Below are positions 1 to 9,226 of a stretch of 64,000 nt of DNA, in pieces (position 1 is the first letter of the stretch; every line of letters starts with the position of its first letter). This DNA is from Dorea sp. D27 (GTDB taxonomy: Bacteria > Bacillota > Clostridia > Lachnospirales > Lachnospiraceae), in contig NZ_KQ236746.1 of assembly GCF_001185345.1 (NCBI RefSeq), positions 209,553 through 273,552 of the forward strand, given 5' to 3'. A program made the position numbers and the translations under genes. The notes under the pieces are model-generated. The model worked only from the letters and a program-made list of their open reading frames with translations. It ran no database searches and was not told the DNA's origin.

Positions 1-1
1 G

Positions 2-1717
2 CTGAGCTCTATCGGAACAGGACGTACAGACGGCATCTTCCAGCTGGAGAGCGGCGGGATGAAGAGCTTTATGAAGGAGCTGAAACCGCAGAGCCTGGAG
101 GATATCATCGCGGGTATCTCCCTGTACCGTCCGGGACCGATGGACTTCATCCCCCAATATATAAAGGGAAAGAACAATGCACAGAGCATTACGTATGACT
201 GCCCGCAGCTGGAACCGATTCTGGCACCCACATACGGATGTATCGTCTATCAGGAACAGGTCATGCAGATTGTGCGGGACCTTGCCGGGTACACGCTTGG
301 GCGGAGCGACCTCCTGCGCCGCGCCATGTCTAAGAAAAAGGGAGACGTGATGAAGAAAGAGCGCCAGAACTTTGTGTATGGCAATGAAGAAGAAGGCGTT
401 CCCGGATGCATCAAAAACGGTATAGATGAGAAGACGGCCAATAAGATATATGACGAGATGATCGATTTTGCGAAGTATGCGTTCAACAAGTCCCATGCGG
501 CTGCATACGCAGTTGTCTCTTATCAGACAGCGTGGCTTAAATATTACTATCCGGTAGAATTTATGGCGGCACTTATGACCTCCTGCATCGACAATCCCGG
601 AAAAGTGGCGGAGTATATCTATACGTGCCGGCAGCAGATGGGAATCGAGATCATGCCGCCGGACATCAACAAAGGGCTTGGGAACTTCACGGTTGAGGAC
701 GGCCGTATCCGTTACGGCCTGGCAGCCATCAAGAGCATAGGCCGGCCGGTCATCGACGCGATTATCAAAGAGCGGGGCACAGGCGGGCCGTTCAAGACGC
801 TGAAGGACTTTATCGAGCGCATGTCCGGGAAGGAAGTCAACAAGAGGACGCTCGAGAACTTCATCAAATCAGGAGCTTTTGACAGTCTTGGCGGGACGAG
901 GAAACAGTTTATGATAATCTATGTGCAGATTCTGGATCAGGTGAACCAGGAGCGGAAGTATTCCATGACCGGCCAGATGTCCTTATTCGATATGGTGGAC
1001 GACGACCAGAAGGCGGAATTTGATATCCCGCTGCCGGACGTGGGAGAATACGAAAAGGAAAATCTGCTTTCTTTTGAAAAAGAGGTACTGGGAATCTACT
1101 TAAGCGGGCATCCTATGGAAGAGTATGAGGAGAAGTGGAAGAAAAGCATCACGTCGACGACGCTGGATTTCCAGCTCGATGAAGAGACCGGGAGGACGAA
1201 GGTGCATGACGGCGCGCGGGAAGTCGTAGGGGGAATTATCGCCGACAAGACGATAAAGTACACGAAGAACAACAAGACGATGGCATTCCTCACGCTGGAG
1301 GATCTGGCGGGAACGGTAGAGATCGTCGTATTTCCGAAGGATTACGAGAAGAACCAGCAATACCTCTCAGAGGAGAACAAGGTGTTTGTAAGAGGCAGGG
1401 TCTCAGAAGAAGACGAGGCGGCGAGCAAGCTCATCTGTGAGGCAATCATCCCGTTTGAACTGACGAAGAAGGAGCTGTGGCTCCAGTATGAAGGAAAAGC
1501 AGATTTCCTGGCACGGGAAGCGGAGCTGTATGACTTGATAAAGGAGTCTGACGGCGATGATCAGGTCGTCATATACTGTAAGGCCGAGAAGGCGGTAAAA
1601 CGTCTTCCGAGAAGCAGGAATATCCATGTAGAGCCGGAGATTTTAAGCAGGTTGACGAATTACCTTGGAGAATCTTGTGTAAAAGTTATAGAAAAACCCA
1701 TTGAAAACATTTCATAG
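2..1717 (+). CDS. dnaE: DNA polymerase III alpha subunit, C-terminal part (5' end outside window)
   Basis: Catalytic subunit of the replicative DNA polymerase. The reading frame is open from base 2, so the gene starts upstream; an ATG at 59 is internal. The first visible residues include GIFQLESGGM, typical of the DnaE palm and fingers region, followed by SLYRPGPMDFIPQYI and HAAAYAVVSYQTAWLKYYYP. The helix-hairpin-helix region (GLAAIKSIG, then the SGAFDSLG stretch) and the OB-fold near VVGGIIADKTIKYTKNNKTMA follow, matching DnaE1-type C-terminal architecture. It ends 68 bases before pfkA on the same strand. No terminator is visible between the two, so cotranscription is possible. Identity is confident; the N-terminal PHP domain cannot be seen. 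Confidence 0.95.
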   Translation: MSSIGTGRTDGIFQLESGGMKSFMKELKPQSLEDIIAGISLYRPGPMDFIPQYIKGKNNAQSITYDCPQLEPILAPTYGCIVYQEQVMQIVRDLAGYTLGRSDLLRRAMSKKKGDVMKKERQNFVYGNEEEGVPGCIKNGIDEKTANKIYDEMIDFAKYAFNKSHAAAYAVVSYQTAWLKYYYPVEFMAALMTSCIDNPGKVAEYIYTCRQQMGIEIMPPDINKGLGNFTVEDGRIRYGLAAIKSIGRPVIDAIIKERGTGGPFKTLKDFIERMSGKEVNKRTLENFIKSGAFDSLGGTRKQFMIIYVQILDQVNQERKYSMTGQMSLFDMVDDDQKAEFDIPLPDVGEYEKENLLSFEKEVLGIYLSGHPMEEYEEKWKKSITSTTLDFQLDEETGRTKVHDGAREVVGGIIADKTIKYTKNNKTMAFLTLEDLAGTVEIVVFPKDYEKNQQYLSEENKVFVRGRVSEEDEAASKLICEAIIPFELTKKELWLQYEGKADFLAREAELYDLIKESDGDDQVVIYCKAEKAVKRLPRSRNIHVEPEILSRLTNYLGESCVKVIEKPIENIS

Positions 1718-1784
1718 ATAAGGTAAAATGAACCACGAAGAAAAGATAGAATGAGAATGATCACAATACGATGGAGGAATTGAA

Positions 1785-2762
1785 ATGGCAGACAAAGTGA
1801 TTCGTACGATAGGTGTTTTGACAAGTGGCGGAGATGCCCCTGGAATGAATGCAGCTATCCGTGCAGTTGTCAGGACGGGATTAGGAAAAGACTTGAAAGT
1901 GAGAGGCATCAGAAGAGGATATCAGGGTCTTTTGAACGAAGAGATCATAGACCTGTCGGCCAGAGATGTATCCGATACCATCCAGCGCGGAGGCACTATC
2001 CTCCAGACGGCAAGATGTGAAGAGATGCGGACAGAAGAGGGACAGCAGAAGGCTGCCGCCATATGTAAGAAATACGGAATAGACGGTCTGGTAGTCATCG
2101 GCGGAGACGGCTCTTTTGCCGGAGCGCAGAAGCTGTCCAGACTGGGAATCAATACAATAGGGCTTCCGGGTACGATCGACCTGGATATTGCCTGTACGGA
2201 GTATACGATAGGGTTTGATACGGCGGTCAATACGGCGATGGAAGCGATAGACAAAGTAAGGGATACATCCACGTCCCATGAGAGATGTTCCATCATCGAA
2301 GTGATGGGAAGGGATGCAGGCTACCTCGCGCTCTGGTGCGGAATCGCAAACGGTGCGGAACGTATCCTCATGCCGGAGGAGCACGACTATAATGAGGAAG
2401 CCATTGTCGAAGACATACAGGAGTGCAGAAAGCGCGGCAAGAAGAACTATATCATTATCAACGCGGAGGGGATCGGCGATTCTATGAATATGGCAAAGAG
2501 AATCGAAGAGGCCACCGGCATGGAGACGAGGGCGACTGTCCTTGGCCACATGCAGCGGGGCGGAAGCCCGACATGTAAAGACAGGGTATATGCGTCTATC
2601 ATGGGTGCTATGGCTGTAGACCTGCTTATCCAGGGCAAGTCCAACCGTGTCGTAGGTTACAGGCACGGAGAATATCTGGACTTTGACATCGACGAGGCAC
2701 TCGGCATGAAGAAGGGTATTCCGACCTATCAGTATGAGATCGCGAGAGAGCTGGCACTTTAG
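1785..2762 (+). CDS. pfkA: ATP-dependent 6-phosphofructokinase
   Basis: Phosphorylates fructose 6-phosphate to fructose 1,6-bisphosphate with ATP, the committed step of glycolysis; cytoplasmic tetramer. The protein has 325 residues, usual for bacterial PfkA. The N-terminal TSGGDAPGMNAAIR loop and the GGDGS motif are present; Gly rather than Asp in GGDGS points to ATP and not pyrophosphate as donor. The catalytic segment reads GTIDLDI instead of the more common GTIDNDI, with both aspartates kept. The substrate-binding MGRDAG follows. The ATG at 1785 has GGAGGAATTGAA just upstream. It is followed by a hairpin terminator before murI. Confidence 0.95.
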   Translation: MADKVIRTIGVLTSGGDAPGMNAAIRAVVRTGLGKDLKVRGIRRGYQGLLNEEIIDLSARDVSDTIQRGGTILQTARCEEMRTEEGQQKAAAICKKYGIDGLVVIGGDGSFAGAQKLSRLGINTIGLPGTIDLDIACTEYTIGFDTAVNTAMEAIDKVRDTSTSHERCSIIEVMGRDAGYLALWCGIANGAERILMPEEHDYNEEAIVEDIQECRKRGKKNYIIINAEGIGDSMNMAKRIEEATGMETRATVLGHMQRGGSPTCKDRVYASIMGAMAVDLLIQGKSNRVVGYRHGEYLDFDIDEALGMKKGIPTYQYEIARELAL

Positions 2763-2783
2763 GATATCGGTTTTCAGGACAGC

Positions 2784-2831
2784 AGAGACGTTCAGGATAG
2801 AGAGTTTTCTTTCACTGGATGTCTCTTTTTT
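2784..2831 (+). terminator. Rho-independent terminator after pfkA
   Basis: AGAGAC and TTCAG on the left pair with CTGGA and GTCTCT on the right around a 20-base loop, followed by a run of T. It lies between pfkA and murI and probably ends the dnaE/pfkA transcript. Confidence 0.7.
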
Positions 2832-2884
2832 CAAATAGTACAGTCAGACAGAGTACACGAACAGAGTGAAAAGAGGGATACAGA

Positions 2885-3706
2885 TTGGTTATGAATAAAG
2901 ACAGGACAGCGCCTGTAGGCGTGTTTGACTCAGGCGTGGGCGGGCTTACCGTGGCAAGGGAGATCATGCGCCAGCTGCCCGATGAAAATATCGTATATTT
3001 CGGCGATACGGCCAGAGTCCCATACGGCAGCAAGTCGAAGAATAATATTATCAGGTTCTCCCGCCAGATTCTCCGTTTTCTTGAGACGAAGGGCGTGAAA
3101 GCAATAGTCATAGCATGTAATACGGCGAGCGCCCTGGCGCTTGACGTGCTGAAGGAGGAATCTGACATTCCGGTTATCGGAGTCATCACGCCGGGAGCAC
3201 GGGCGGCGGTTAAGGAGACCCGAAGCAAGAAGATAGGTGTCGTCGGGACGGAAGCTACTATCCGAAGCCATACATACTCCAAGGTCATCACGGAGATGGA
3301 GCCTGAGGCGTCGGTAATCGGCAAGCCGTGCCCGCTGTTCGTGCCGCTTGTGGAGGAAGGGTTTGCAAAGCACCATGTCACGGATGAGATTATCGAATAC
3401 TACCTGGATGAGATGAAGCATTCGGATATAGACACGATGATACTCGGCTGTACCCATTATCCACTGCTGAGATCGCGCATCATGGAATACTTCGGAACAG
3501 ATGTCCACATCGTAAATCCGGCCTATGAGACAGCGATGGATTTAAAAGCGCTCCTTGAAGGGCAGGGTATGGACAACGACTCGGGGAACCTTGCCAGATA
3601 TGAATTCTATGTAAGCGACACGGCGGAAAAGTTCAAGCACTTTGCCAATTCCATACTGCCTTACAACGTAGAGACGATACAGCAAATCAATATAGAGGAA
3701 TATTAG
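2885..3706 (+). CDS. murI: Glutamate racemase
   Basis: Interconverts L- and D-glutamate to supply D-Glu for peptidoglycan; cytoplasmic. The protein of about 270 residues has the family landmarks: GVFDSGVGGLTV with the acidic residue near the N-terminus, YFGDTARVPYG, the first catalytic cysteine in ACNTASA (near residue 78), and the second in LGCTHYPLL (near residue 188). The start is ambiguous. TTG at 2885 lies about 8 bases after the ribosome site AGAGGG, while ATG at 2891 lies about 14 after it. I favour the TTG. The next gene (DUF1934) begins 8 bases after the stop, so the two form an operon. Confidence 0.95.
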   Translation: MVMNKDRTAPVGVFDSGVGGLTVAREIMRQLPDENIVYFGDTARVPYGSKSKNNIIRFSRQILRFLETKGVKAIVIACNTASALALDVLKEESDIPVIGVITPGARAAVKETRSKKIGVVGTEATIRSHTYSKVITEMEPEASVIGKPCPLFVPLVEEGFAKHHVTDEIIEYYLDEMKHSDIDTMILGCTHYPLLRSRIMEYFGTDVHIVNPAYETAMDLKALLEGQGMDNDSGNLARYEFYVSDTAEKFKHFANSILPYNVETIQQINIEEY

Positions 3707-3714
3707 GTGAGATT

Positions 3715-4158
3715 ATGACGAAAGATGTACTGTTAAGCATATCCGGCCTCCACTTTGACGCCGCGGGAGGAGAGTCGGACGAGAATGAACCGATAGAAGT
3801 GATCACTCCTGCATCTTACTATAACAAGAACGGCAAGCACTATGTCATATATGAGGAACCGGTGGAAGGCATGGCAGGCACGGTCAGGAACACGATCAAG
3901 ATTACCGGAGACAGCGTGTTTGAGATTATCAAAAGCGGTCTGGCCAATGCCCACATGGTATTTGAAAAGGATAAGATCAATATGACCCAGTATGAGACAC
4001 CTTACGGGGAGCTGCTCGTCGGCATCCACACGAGGAAGATAGAAGTGGATATCAGTGAAGCCAACATAGCGGTAGCCGTAAACTATGCGCTGGACATCAA
4101 TGATGAGAAGGTGGCAGACTGTAATATTGACATGAACATAAAAGCATTGGAACGCTAG
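3715..4158 (+). CDS. DUF1934 family protein (YwiB-like)
   Basis: A 147-residue cytoplasmic protein of the DUF1934 family, a small beta-barrel (lipocalin/calycin-like) fold whose biochemical role is not established. Visible hallmarks are the N-terminal VLLSISGLHFD strand, KNGKHYVIYEE, and the central GELLVGIHTRKIEVD. There is no signal peptide or membrane segment. It follows murI by 8 bases and has its own ATG after GTGAG, so it is cotranscribed with murI. The stop codon lies inside the terminator hairpin. Confidence 0.8.
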   Translation: MTKDVLLSISGLHFDAAGGESDENEPIEVITPASYYNKNGKHYVIYEEPVEGMAGTVRNTIKITGDSVFEIIKSGLANAHMVFEKDKINMTQYETPYGELLVGIHTRKIEVDISEANIAVAVNYALDINDEKVADCNIDMNIKALER

Positions 4159-4172
4159 TCCCAATGCTTTTT
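4141..4172 (+). terminator. Rho-independent terminator overlapping the DUF1934 stop codon
   Basis: AAAGCATTGG pairs with CCAATGCTTT around a short loop containing the stop codon, followed by a T-run. It ends the murI-DUF1934 operon. The A-run on the 5' side means it may also work for the convergent minus-strand gene. Confidence 0.85.
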
Positions 4173-4197
4173 ATAATGTGCCGTCTTCTGATTCTTA

Positions 4198-4638
4198 CTA
4201 CCTGCCTGTAATCCGTTTAAAGAAGCCTTTTTTCTTCGGCGGTGTCTCAAGCGGCCCTCTCAGACCCTTTACACCTGTGATGTATATGCCGCTCACCGTA
4301 GCTTTCACTTCTTTTTTGACAGGGATGAGCGGAAATACCTGGGCATCGCACATCAGTGTCATGACCTTTGGCCCCACCTTGGCCTTTACGACAGGAACTT
4401 TGGACCGGCGGAGATACTTGGGGGTGCCCTCCACAACGATTGGAGGGAAACCTGCGTCCTTAAGGCGCATCTTACCCTTGTCGATGATAAGCATAGACAC
4501 GGTCTGCGCCACCGCGTCAAGCTGTTCCTGCTGGGCAGCCTGTTTCTTTTCCGCTCTTTTGCCGAGAAAATATAATACAACACATGCTATAATTAATACA
4601 ATTAAGATAACGAGCAGTACGATAGTTAATGTACTCAT
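4198..4638 (-). CDS. Small single-pass membrane protein of unknown function
   Basis: A 146-residue protein with one strong N-terminal transmembrane helix (about residues 4-26, rich in Leu, Ile and Val) that ends in GKRAEKKQ. A basic and polar segment with a possible short coiled coil (KKQAAQQEQLDAVAQTVS) comes next. The remaining soluble part is beta-rich with repeated VEGTPKYLRRSKVPVVKAKV-type strands, and ends in a very basic tail (PPKKKGFFKRITGR). I do not recognise a named family; the composition suggests a membrane-anchored protein facing the cytoplasm. The ATG has TAGGAGGT 5 bases upstream. It is divergent from cls and convergent with DUF1934. Confidence 0.75.
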   Translation of the reverse strand: MSTLTIVLLVILIVLIIACVVLYFLGKRAEKKQAAQQEQLDAVAQTVSMLIIDKGKMRLKDAGFPPIVVEGTPKYLRRSKVPVVKAKVGPKVMTLMCDAQVFPLIPVKKEVKATVSGIYITGVKGLRGPLETPPKKKGFFKRITGR

Positions 4639-4722
4639 GGGGACCTCCTACAAATAGACTTTTTCACGATGTACATTGTATCATTCTTTTTGTTTAAGTG
4701 CAAGAGATTTGACATTTTAGGG

Positions 4723-4751
4723 TTACTTTTCTCGGCGGATGACGTTATAAT
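4723..4751 (+). promoter_or_regulatory. Sigma-A-type promoter for cls
   Basis: -35 TTACTT (weak) and -10 TATAAT separated by 17 bases, ending 30 bases before the cls ATG. Confidence 0.55.
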
Positions 4752-4781
4752 AGAACACATATATTATGAGGGAGTGAAGTT

Positions 4782-6257
4782 ATGTTACAGAATATAGCGC
4801 AAGGGGTGGGAACGACTTACTGGTGGATTCTCGACCATCTGCTGTTTATCAATATTATATTTTCCCTGCTGATCATCTTTTTTCAGCGCAGGAATCCGAC
4901 CACTGTCTGGGCGTGGCTGCTCCTGCTCTACTTTGTGCCTATCCTTGGTTTCATACTGTATCTCGTTCTGGGACAGAATTTCCGCAAGGAGCGGATGTTC
5001 AAGATGAAGGAGATCGAAGGGGAGATCAAGTACGCCGTCCGGCGGCAGGAGGAGTCCATATACCGCAGGAAGCTGAGGCTGCGCGATCCGGAGCTTGAAC
5101 GGTTCAAAAGCCTGATCTTGTACAACCTGAACGAAGGGGAAGCGGTGCTGACGGACAATAACGATATCCGCATCTACACAGATGGCAAAGAGAAGTTCCA
5201 GGCGCTCATGACGGAGATGGAACATGCCAGGAACTATATCCATCTGCAATACTATATCATACGCAACGATGAGCTGTGGCAGGAAATCGAGGAGGTGCTT
5301 GTCCGCAAGGCCAGGCAGGGCGTGGAAGTGAGGGTGCTTTTTGACAGCATGGGCTGCAGAAGCATGCACAACGCAGACTGGGTCAGGCTCGAGAAAGCCG
5401 GCATCGAGGTGGCGGAGTTCTTTCCGGCAGTACTCGGCAAGCTTCAGCTGCGCGTCAACTACCGTAATCACAGGAAGATTGTCGTAATCGACGGCCGGAT
5501 CGGCTTCGTGGGCGGATTCAATATCGGGCGGGAATATCTTGGGCTGGACAAGAAGTTCGGCTACTGGAGAGACACGCATATCTGTATCGAAGGCTCGGCA
5601 GTCACTTCGCTGGCGGTGAGATTCGTGCTTGACTGGAACTATGCGGCAAGGGAAAATCTCTTCCTGGAGGACCGCCTCTTTGAGATACCGACATACATCC
5701 GCAATGGCCGCGACCCGGTCCAGATCATATCGAGCGGCCCGGACTCGAGGAGCCAGGAGATACGGAACAACTATCTGCGGCTCATCCATATGGCGAGAAA
5801 AAGCATCTATATCCAGACGCCCTATTTTATACCGGATGAGGATATCAGGGATGCGCTCGTCATCGCGGCCAAGTCGGGCATCGACGTGCGTATCATGATT
5901 CCTTGCAAGCCGGACCACCCGTTCGTGTACTGGGCCACCTATTCGTACGCGGGAGAGATGATTGAGGCAGGAGCAAGATGCTACACGTATGATAATGGGT
6001 TCCTACACACGAAGTGCCTCTGCGTGGACGGACTTGTAAGCTGCATCGGAACGGCCAATATGGATATCCGAAGCTTTTCCCTTAACTTCGAGGTAAACGC
6101 GGTGATCTACAGCGCCAGAACGACGGAGAAGCTTATGGAGGCTTTCGTCAACGACATACCTAAGAGTACCCTCATAACGAGAAAAGGCTACGAGCGCCGC
6201 GGGCTCGTCGTCCGTGTCAAGGAGCAGTTCTGCCGTCTCCTCTCTCCGGTATTATAA
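4782..6257 (+). CDS. cls: Cardiolipin synthase
   Basis: Membrane enzyme that condenses two phosphatidylglycerol molecules into cardiolipin and glycerol. It has 491 residues, usual for bacterial Cls. Two N-terminal transmembrane helices (about residues 15-35 and 42-62) form the PLDc_N domain with the PTTVWAWLLLLYFVP segment. Two phospholipase D HKD motifs follow: HRKIVVIDG near residue 228 and HTKCLCVDG near residue 409. Each has the conserved downstream G-G/G-T-A-N region (GGFN and GTANMDIRSF). The ATG at 4782 has GAGGGAGTGAAG upstream. It is a single gene with its own promoter. Confidence 0.95.
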   Translation: MLQNIAQGVGTTYWWILDHLLFINIIFSLLIIFFQRRNPTTVWAWLLLLYFVPILGFILYLVLGQNFRKERMFKMKEIEGEIKYAVRRQEESIYRRKLRLRDPELERFKSLILYNLNEGEAVLTDNNDIRIYTDGKEKFQALMTEMEHARNYIHLQYYIIRNDELWQEIEEVLVRKARQGVEVRVLFDSMGCRSMHNADWVRLEKAGIEVAEFFPAVLGKLQLRVNYRNHRKIVVIDGRIGFVGGFNIGREYLGLDKKFGYWRDTHICIEGSAVTSLAVRFVLDWNYAARENLFLEDRLFEIPTYIRNGRDPVQIISSGPDSRSQEIRNNYLRLIHMARKSIYIQTPYFIPDEDIRDALVIAAKSGIDVRIMIPCKPDHPFVYWATYSYAGEMIEAGARCYTYDNGFLHTKCLCVDGLVSCIGTANMDIRSFSLNFEVNAVIYSARTTEKLMEAFVNDIPKSTLITRKGYERRGLVVRVKEQFCRLLSPVL

Positions 6258-6295
6258 CGGCGCCTCTTTAAAAAGTGAAATAAGTGTGAAAAAGG

Positions 6296-6324
6296 TTTCA
6301 AATTCAAAGGGAATGTGCTATAAC
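6296..6324 (+). promoter_or_regulatory. Possible promoter of the trigger-factor-like lipoprotein
   Basis: TTTCAA and TATAAC with a 17-base spacer, 60 bases before the start codon. The match is modest. Confidence 0.4.
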
Positions 6325-6383
6325 TAATAGTGTGTGTTTCGGACAGAAGGACATAAAAGATAAAGAATCGACGAGGTGTATTT

Positions 6384-7460
6384 ATGAAAAAGAAGTTAAC
6401 TGCCGTATTGGCATTGGTATGTGCCGGTTCCATGGCACTGGCAGGATGTGCAGGAAGCAATATGATCGATACCGATGCGGTGAAGGTGGAAGGATATAAA
6501 GGTATTGAGGTACCAGAGGTTGAGAAAGCTTCCAAAGTGACGGACAAGGACGTGGAGAGTACCATCCAGTCCACGCTCGAATCTAAGGCAACACAGAAAG
6601 AGATTACTGACCGGACGGTGGAAAACGGCGATACGGTTAATATAGATTTCGTGGGAAAGATTGACGGGGAGGCGTTCGACGGCGGAAGTGCAGAAGATTA
6701 TCCGCTTACGATAGGCTCCGGCGTATTTATCGATGGGTTTGAGGAAAGCGTTATCGGGCATAACGTCGGAGAGACGTATGACTGGAACGGAAAGTTCCCG
6801 GACAATTACGGCAATGCAGAGCAGGCCGGAAAAGATGTCGTATTCACGATTACGGTAAATAAGATTACGCTGGACGAAGTTCCCGAACTGAACGACAAGT
6901 TTGTAAAATCCGTGTCCAAGAAGTCTAAGACTGTAAAGGAATATAAGAAAGAAGTAAAGAAACAGCTGGAAAAAGATGCTGAGGCTGCGTACAATGATAA
7001 CCTGTCATCCGCAGTGTGGGAGGCAGTGCTAGACAAATCAAAGGTCAAGAAATATCCAAAGAAAGATGTCAAAGAGATAGAGGATAACCTCATTCAGCAG
7101 TATAAAGATGCCGCAGGGTATTATGACATGGAATATGAGGCGTTCATCCAGGAGCAGATGGGAGCTTCCGTAGAGGACTTTGAAGATCAGGTGAACAAAG
7201 CGGCAAAGTCAAGCGTGAAGCAGAGCCTTGTCACGAAAGCTATCGCGGATAAAGAGAACATCAAGCTGTCAGATGACGAATACAAGAAACAGCTCAAGAA
7301 GATGGCCGAGAATTACGGCTATGCGGATGCAAAAGCGCTGAAAGAAGCGGCACCAGAAGAAGATCTGAAAGAGATGGCGCTGAATAACCTCGTAAAAGAC
7401 TGGCTTGCAAAGAACTGCGTGCAGGTGGCAAAGACAGAGTCAAAAGATTCAGAAGAATAA
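6384..7460 (+). CDS. Trigger-factor-like FKBP-type peptidyl-prolyl isomerase lipoprotein
   Basis: Probable extracytoplasmic foldase. The N-terminus is a lipoprotein signal (basic MKKK, hydrophobic stretch, lipobox LAGC with Cys near residue 22). The FKBP-type domain spans about residues 70-165 and contains NGDTVNIDFVGKIDG, FDGGSAEDYPLTIGSG and FIDGFEESVIGHNVGE, the arrangement seen in trigger factor. The C-terminal 180 residues are Lys/Glu-rich helices resembling the chaperone arm of trigger factor. The ribosome-binding N-terminal domain of true trigger factor is missing, and with the lipobox this suggests action on the outer face of the membrane. The ATG at 6384 follows CGAGGTGT. A long hairpin terminator follows, so it is monocistronic. 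Confidence 0.85.
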   Translation: MKKKLTAVLALVCAGSMALAGCAGSNMIDTDAVKVEGYKGIEVPEVEKASKVTDKDVESTIQSTLESKATQKEITDRTVENGDTVNIDFVGKIDGEAFDGGSAEDYPLTIGSGVFIDGFEESVIGHNVGETYDWNGKFPDNYGNAEQAGKDVVFTITVNKITLDEVPELNDKFVKSVSKKSKTVKEYKKEVKKQLEKDAEAAYNDNLSSAVWEAVLDKSKVKKYPKKDVKEIEDNLIQQYKDAAGYYDMEYEAFIQEQMGASVEDFEDQVNKAAKSSVKQSLVTKAIADKENIKLSDDEYKKQLKKMAENYGYADAKALKEAAPEEDLKEMALNNLVKDWLAKNCVQVAKTESKDSEE

Positions 7461-7507
7461 ATAACCATCGGGTTATTAATCAGTAATATAATTATGAACG
7501 TGTAAGA

Positions 7508-7574
7508 AGAGCCGGAACCAGGCACAAGGATGTCATGTAAAAAAACATCCCCGTACCTGATTCCGGCTCTTTTT
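7508..7574 (+). terminator. Strong Rho-independent terminator
   Basis: AGAGCCGGAA...CAGG...GGATGT pairs with ACATCC...CCTG...TTCCGGCTCT, giving more than 20 paired bases, then TTTTT. It closes the lipoprotein gene and separates it from the convergent c-di-GMP genes. Confidence 0.9.
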
Positions 7575-7634
7575 AGTAACAGCGGCTTTCGCATCGGAGC
7601 ATCTGCTGCGCACCTCCCCTCCGGCGTCCACAAC

Positions 7635-9185
7635 TTAACTGACATGGAAAACGCAGCTTTTTGACCGACCGGTCTCTTTCGCCTTATACAGGGCGGTATC
7701 GCTCTCTTTGATTAAGTCGTCAATCTTCTTCAGCGGATCGGTCGTGTATGCGATACCGATGCTTGCGGACAGGACTTTGAAGCAGCTATTTGTATTAAAA
7801 GCGTCCTGCAGCCCGGCAATGAGCGTATCCGCCTGTCGGATGAGCTCTTCTTCCGTCACCGGGTCTGTCCTGGCAACGAGAAATTCATCGCCGCCAAGCC
7901 TGGCAATGAGCGTACCAGGGAAACACTTCTTCAATGTCGCAGCCACCATGATGAGCGCTTCATCGCCGATCTGGTGCCCGTAAGTGTCGTTTACCATTTT
8001 AAAGTAATCTAAATCTATGTAAAGTATAGATATCTGTTCATAATTATGGTTTTCAGAGAAGCACTCATAGAAGTAGCGCCGGTTGCACAGTCCTGTCAGA
8101 AAGTCTGTATTTGAATTATTGTTCAGTTGTTCTTTGAGCAGAGACTCTTCGGTTATGTCGCGGTAGATCGTCAGTTCACCGACGATGCTCTCAAAGATAT
8201 CATAAATCGGCTCATGTGTGATTTCGATGATCCGGTCCGAACCATTACACGGCAGATGAATCTCTTCCGTATCATTTTTTTGTATAGTTTCAAGACCCTT
8301 GAACATCGTATCGTACCATTCGCAGTAAGGCCTGCCGACTGCCTTCTCCCTGCTGATATTGAAATATTCCTCAAATTTCAGGTTGACGTCTACGATGATG
8401 TCATCCCCGTCTTTTACGAGTATAGCAAAGGGCATGCTGTTCAGCAGTATCTCCATCTCTGTGCTCATATTTTCCAGGACGGTGACATCATGCCCGATTC
8501 CTACCGTTCCCATGATATTCCCATCCCTGTCAAATAAGGGCGATTTGTAAGTGCGGAACTGGCGCATGCCGCTTCTGCTTTTGACAAGCTCGTTAAACTG
8601 GCACGTTTTACGTTCCCTGCGTACTATCGCCTCTGTCGCTTCACAGTCGTCCACTTCTACATCCCATATCGTGCAGTGGTCTTTGCCGGTCACGTCTCTG
8701 CGCTCTTTTCCGACAGTGTGGCAGAACACATTATTTACCTTGACGTGTATGCCGCTGTTGTCTTTAAACCAGACGAGATCTGGCATGCTGTCTATGAGCA
8801 CGTCCAGATATGTGCCGGAGAGCCACAGGTCCTCTTCCAGCCTTATCCTGTCCATTAAGCGGCGGATGCGCTTCTTCAGGTAGCCTGCGCTTACAGGGCG
8901 GGCCAGCAATTCATCAGCAGCCATGTCCATATCCTGGCAGACGTCATCAGCAGGGCTGTGGATATAGAACAGATAAGAGCCTGCTTTCATTTCTTTTTTG
9001 ATAGATGCCAACTTTTCCACAGGAATATCACAAATGATAATATCGCTGTCCTGCCAACCAGTCTGCATAGATGTTGTTGTATAAACGATGTAAGTAACAG
9101 GCCCTTCTTCCATGACAGATTGAATCAGAGGTTCTAAGTCAGTATGTTCAGAGAAAATAGTTATTTTACGTTCTTCTTGATACAT
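7635..9185 (-). CDS. Diguanylate cyclase with two PAS domains
   Basis: A 516-residue cytoplasmic protein predicted to make cyclic di-GMP. An N-terminal alpha/beta region (residues 1-115) resembles a response-regulator receiver but has no clear phospho-acceptor motif. Two PAS modules follow, about 125-240 (DLVWFKDNSGIHVKVN) and 245-350 (MPFAILVKDGDDIIVDVN). The GGDEF domain occupies about 365-515, with the active-site loop ARLGGDEFLVAR intact near residue 433 and TDFLTGLCNRRYF at its start. No RxxD inhibitory site is obvious five residues before GGDEF. No membrane segment is seen, so the stimulus is probably internal. AAGGAGAGG precedes the ATG. It lies 41 bases downstream of the EAL gene on the same strand, so both probably share one mRNA. 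Confidence 0.9.
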   Translation of the reverse strand: MYQEERKITIFSEHTDLEPLIQSVMEEGPVTYIVYTTTSMQTGWQDSDIIICDIPVEKLASIKKEMKAGSYLFYIHSPADDVCQDMDMAADELLARPVSAGYLKKRIRRLMDRIRLEEDLWLSGTYLDVLIDSMPDLVWFKDNSGIHVKVNNVFCHTVGKERRDVTGKDHCTIWDVEVDDCEATEAIVRRERKTCQFNELVKSRSGMRQFRTYKSPLFDRDGNIMGTVGIGHDVTVLENMSTEMEILLNSMPFAILVKDGDDIIVDVNLKFEEYFNISREKAVGRPYCEWYDTMFKGLETIQKNDTEEIHLPCNGSDRIIEITHEPIYDIFESIVGELTIYRDITEESLLKEQLNNNSNTDFLTGLCNRRYFYECFSENHNYEQISILYIDLDYFKMVNDTYGHQIGDEALIMVAATLKKCFPGTLIARLGGDEFLVARTDPVTEEELIRQADTLIAGLQDAFNTNSCFKVLSASIGIAYTTDPLKKIDDLIKESDTALYKAKETGRSKSCVFHVS

Positions 9186-9226
9186 ATTAAGACCTCTCCT
9201 TTTCTGAGTCCCAATGAATCCGGGCT

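Noticed and set aside
1881..2834. 317-codon minus-strand frame antisense to pfkA
   Set aside because: It is a shadow of pfkA with no family similarity and no ribosome site, and its composition follows the complement of PfkA codons.
4785..5918. 377-codon minus-strand frame antisense to cls
   Set aside because: Shadow of the cardiolipin synthase gene, whose motifs are complete on the plus strand.
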